64,000 nt of DNA, from NCBI RefSeq assembly GCF_012689525.1, contig NZ_CP051514.1:1798001-1862000 (forward strand), in the 5' to 3' direction. The position numbers and the translations under genes were made by a program. Within the stretch, counting starts at the first letter, position 1; the number at the start of each line of letters is the position of its first letter. Shown one piece after another: positions 61,671-64,000 of this stretch. The DNA is from Paraburkholderia aromaticivorans (GTDB lineage: Bacteria; Pseudomonadota; Gammaproteobacteria; Burkholderiales; Burkholderiaceae). The notes beneath the pieces were generated by a model. The model saw nothing but the letters and a program-made list of their open reading frames with translations, did no database searches and had not been told where the DNA came from.

Positions 61671-61713
61671 CAATTTTTAACTCGCGAAGCGACGCTTCTC
61701 GACACACAAATTG
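61671..61713. promoter_or_regulatory. Conserved upstream element, copy E, as a back-to-back inverted pair
   Basis: On the plus strand it begins CAATTTTTAACTCGCGAAGCG (61671-61691, shown in part); on the minus strand it begins CAATTTGT, GTG, TCGAGAAGCG at 61713. The two half-elements meet around ACGC and form an interrupted palindrome of 43 bp. The minus-strand half has the same orientation relative to the gene at 61804 as copies A-D have to theirs. The palindrome supports binding of a dimer. Confidence 0.65.
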
Positions 61714-61803
61714 AACGCATGTGGACCTCTCCCTAGTATCTGAAGTACACGATCCGCTTCCCGGTGCGGGAGCGATGCGCTTCGGCCACTGGAGGAGAAA
61801 ACA

Positions 61804-63093
61804 ATGATTGTTTGCAGCAGCGTCGACATGCTGGACCTATCGGCCTTGATTCGCGCAGGCGACGCCGTCGTCTGTAGCCAGGGACTGGCTGAACCCGTCA
61901 CACTGACGCGGGCACTGGTCGCGCAACGGAAATCGATTGGTCCGATCAGTCTTTTCATCGGGCCGACGTACAGCGACAGTTTCGATTCCGGGCATGGCGA
62001 TTCAATCGCGTTTACGAGCTATTGCGGCACCGCCTGTAACGCACCGCTTCAGGCCGCCGGGGCGCTCGACGTCGTGCCCGCGCACTACTCCGATCTGCCG
62101 CGTCTTTTCGCACAAGGCATCTTTCCGGCTGACGTCGTCCTCCTGACGCTGAGCGAACCCGACGAACACGGCCGCTTCAACCTGGGACTGGTCAACGATT
62201 ACGTCGTCGACGCGGCGCGGCGTGCGCGGGTCGTCATCGCCGAAATCAGTGATCGCCTGCCGTGGGTCCACGGCGCCGAATTGCCCGCCGACATCCAGCC
62301 ACACGTCGTCGTGCACACGTCTCGCGATCCCATCTACCTGCCGCGCAAACAACCCGGCGATGCCAGCAAGCAAGATCGCGCCATTGCACAATTAGTCGCA
62401 TCGCTGATCCCGGACGGAGCAACGCTCGAGCTTGGGATCGGGACTTTGCCCGATCTGGTACTGCATGCGTTGCATGGCCATCGCGATATCGGAATCCACT
62501 CCGGCGTGTTGGGCGACGGCGTCGCGGACGTGATGGAGCTCGGCGTGATCAACAACGCTCGCAAGACAAACTTTCGCGGCGTTAGCGTTGCGGGGTTACT
62601 CATGGGCAGCCGGCGGCTTCTCGACTTTGCGCACCGGAATAGCAGCGTCTTCCTCGCTGCTCCGAGCGAAACTCACGATATCGGTGTACTGCGCGCGATC
62701 CCGCATTTCATTGCTATCAACGGCGCAATCGAGATCGACCTGACCGGTCAGGTGAACGCCGAGAGCCTGGACGGCAAATACGTTGGCGCGGTGGGCGGCC
62801 AGGTCGACTTCGTGCGAGGCGCTAACAGCTCGCCCACTGGCCGCTCGATCATGCTGCTGCCGTCCACTGCTCGCAATGGTACGGTCAGCCGCATCGTTTT
62901 CCGCCTGCTGGACGCAGTCGTCACGACCCCGCGCAGCGACGTCGACATTGTCGTTACCGAATGGGGCATCGCCGAACTGCGCGGAAAGAGTTTGAGAGAA
63001 CGCGCCGCCGCTCTTACCGCGATTGCCCATCCTGACTTCCGTGAACAACTCGAGCGGCAAGTTCACGAAACGGACGCGTTGCACGCGACCTGA
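61804..63093 (+). CDS. Acetyl-CoA hydrolase/transferase-family protein, copy 2
   Basis: 429 residues with all blocks of the copy at 58209-59492: SQGLAEPVTL, ELGIGTLPDLVLHAL, AINGAIEIDLTGQVNAESL (catalytic Glu), GGQVDFVRGANSSPTGRSIMLLPSTARNG, VTEWGIAELRGKSLRER. The two proteins align without gaps over nearly their full length. The start ATG at 61804 is preceded by GGAGGAG. Its promoter holds the double element E. It leads into a CoA-transferase gene 43 bases downstream. Confidence 0.9.
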   Translation: MIVCSSVDMLDLSALIRAGDAVVCSQGLAEPVTLTRALVAQRKSIGPISLFIGPTYSDSFDSGHGDSIAFTSYCGTACNAPLQAAGALDVVPAHYSDLPRLFAQGIFPADVVLLTLSEPDEHGRFNLGLVNDYVVDAARRARVVIAEISDRLPWVHGAELPADIQPHVVVHTSRDPIYLPRKQPGDASKQDRAIAQLVASLIPDGATLELGIGTLPDLVLHALHGHRDIGIHSGVLGDGVADVMELGVINNARKTNFRGVSVAGLLMGSRRLLDFAHRNSSVFLAAPSETHDIGVLRAIPHFIAINGAIEIDLTGQVNAESLDGKYVGAVGGQVDFVRGANSSPTGRSIMLLPSTARNGTVSRIVFRLLDAVVTTPRSDVDIVVTEWGIAELRGKSLRERAAALTAIAHPDFREQLERQVHETDALHAT

Positions 63094-63136
63094 CTCAGAA
63101 CTCTCAATTCAAAGATAACTACGTGGAGACAATGCT

Positions 63137-64000
63137 ATGGCAAGCGTTCTGCAGGGCGTCAAAGTCGTCGATCAGGGCACGTTCATCACGGGTCCCGCCG
63201 CCGGCATGCTGCTCGGCGATCTTGGCGCTGACGTCATCAAGGTCGAGCAACCAGGCAGTGGTGATCCGTTTCGAGCCTTCAAGGGCGGGCTGTACAGCCC
63301 ACACTTTCAGGCGTGCAATCGAAACAAACGAAGCGTCACGCTCGATACGAAACTTCCGGCCGACCTGGAGAAGTTCGATGCGCTGATTCGCGATGCGGAC
63401 GTGTACATCCAGAACTTCCGGCCGGGCGTGGCCGAGCGGCTCAACGCGGGCGCCGAGCGCCTGCAGGCAATCAATCCACGCCTGATCTATTGCTCGATCA
63501 GCGGCTTCGGGCCAACCGGACCGTCAGCGCAGCGGCCCGCCTACGACGGTGTAGCGCAAGCCGCAAGCGGATTGCTCAGCCTGCTGATCACCCCTGAGAA
63601 TCCGCGCGTAGTCGGCCCCGCACTTGCCGATTCCCTGACCGCGTTCTACGCGACGTATGGAATACTCGGCGCGCTTTACGAGCGCGAACGAACCGCCCAC
63701 GGCCGCAAAGTCGAACTATCGATGCTTGAAGCCATGACTCACTTCAACCTTGATGCCTTCACCCACTTCTACCAGGCGGGCGAAATCGTTGGACCCTACA
63801 CCCGACCGAGCGTGTCGCAAACCTACGCACTCCAATGCGCCGACGGTAAATGGATCGCGTTGCATATGTCGTCGCCGGAAAAGTTTTGGGTCGGTCTTGC
63901 GAATGTGATCGAGCGTCCCACGCTGCTGCAGGACCCTCGTTTCGACAGCCGCGAAGGACGCATCGCCAATCAGGCTATTCTTGCCGACGTGCTGGCCGAT
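63137..64000 (+). CDS. CaiB/BaiF-family CoA-transferase, cut by the window end
   Basis: 288 codons are open from the ATG at 63137 (GGAG upstream) to the end of the window, with no stop. VLQGVKVVDQGTFITGPAAGMLLGDLGADVIKVEQPG, CNRNKRSVTLDT, INPRLIYCSISGFGPTGP and PAYDGVAQAASGLLSL with the catalytic Asp are family signatures, so this is a true CoA-transferase and not a racemase. It follows the acetyl-CoA hydrolase/transferase-family gene in the same direction. About 110 more residues are expected beyond the edge. Confidence 0.9.
   Translation, partial: MASVLQGVKVVDQGTFITGPAAGMLLGDLGADVIKVEQPGSGDPFRAFKGGLYSPHFQACNRNKRSVTLDTKLPADLEKFDALIRDADVYIQNFRPGVAERLNAGAERLQAINPRLIYCSISGFGPTGPSAQRPAYDGVAQAASGLLSLLITPENPRVVGPALADSLTAFYATYGILGALYERERTAHGRKVELSMLEAMTHFNLDAFTHFYQAGEIVGPYTRPSVSQTYALQCADGKWIALHMSSPEKFWVGLANVIERPTLLQDPRFDSREGRIANQAILADVLAD

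Overview
The window looks like part of a chromosome or megaplasmid of a Burkholderia/Paraburkholderia-type betaproteobacterium. The reasons are the high G+C content, a general porin of the burkholderial type, a dense array of LysR/IclR/AraC/TetR regulators, CaiB/BaiF CoA-transferases, and IS5, IS91-like and IS6-type elements. No rRNA, tRNA or CRISPR array was seen.

Region 1 (about 1-16.2 kb) is a mobile-element junkyard. Two recombinase-in-trio (RIT) elements meet tail to tail near 1.18-1.29 kb; one has lost the end of its third recombinase, and its first recombinase is split by a complete IS5-family insertion with a TTAA target duplication. Two IS91-like units follow (Tyr-recombinase plus HUH transposase; the second Tyr-recombinase is only a remnant). 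Next come two related small secreted proteins, a large DNA-binding-like protein with two similar domains, a frameshifted ParE-type toxin with its antitoxin, a YhcG-type nuclease cut by an IS6-type transposase, and fragments of a TniQ-like zinc-finger protein and a small conserved protein.

Region 2 (16.5-32.7 kb) is a CoA-thioester degradation block, mostly on the minus strand: an MFE-2-like dehydrogenase, thiolase, enoyl-CoA hydratase, MaoC hydratase, citrate-synthase-like lyase, EtfBA, acyl-CoA ligase, a BadI-like ring-cleaving hydrolase and an atypical SDR. A pair of PimD/PimC-like acyl-CoA dehydrogenases lies upstream. BadI chemistry followed by a PimCD-type pair suggests growth on an alicyclic acid by way of a pimeloyl-CoA-like dicarboxyl-CoA; this is inference.

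Region 3 (33-43.5 kb) holds a CoA-transferase, two IclR regulators, and a five-gene run citE-like / maoC / acyl-CoA dehydrogenase / CoA-transferase / alpha-methylacyl-CoA racemase, then an alpha/beta hydrolase and a TetR regulator. It reads as a lower pathway for a methyl-branched short dicarboxylyl-CoA.

Region 4 (44.5-64 kb) supplies uptake (MFS transporter, porin, branched-chain-amino-acid-type ABC transporter) and more CoA chemistry: a CoA-transferase, a second racemase, a second atypical SDR, a nitronate-monooxygenase-like flavoprotein, two paralogous acetyl-CoA hydrolase/transferase-family proteins, an AraC regulator, a hydrolase, and a CoA-transferase that runs off the window.

Two repeated non-coding signals tie the catabolic block together. 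A conserved element of about 28 bp (CAATTTGT-N3-TCG-N-GAA core) lies in front of at least five transcription units, and a 20-bp near-palindrome (consensus TACCTAACGTTAGTNAGGTA) lies in front of three others. Together they suggest one coordinated and apparently uncharacterised regulon.
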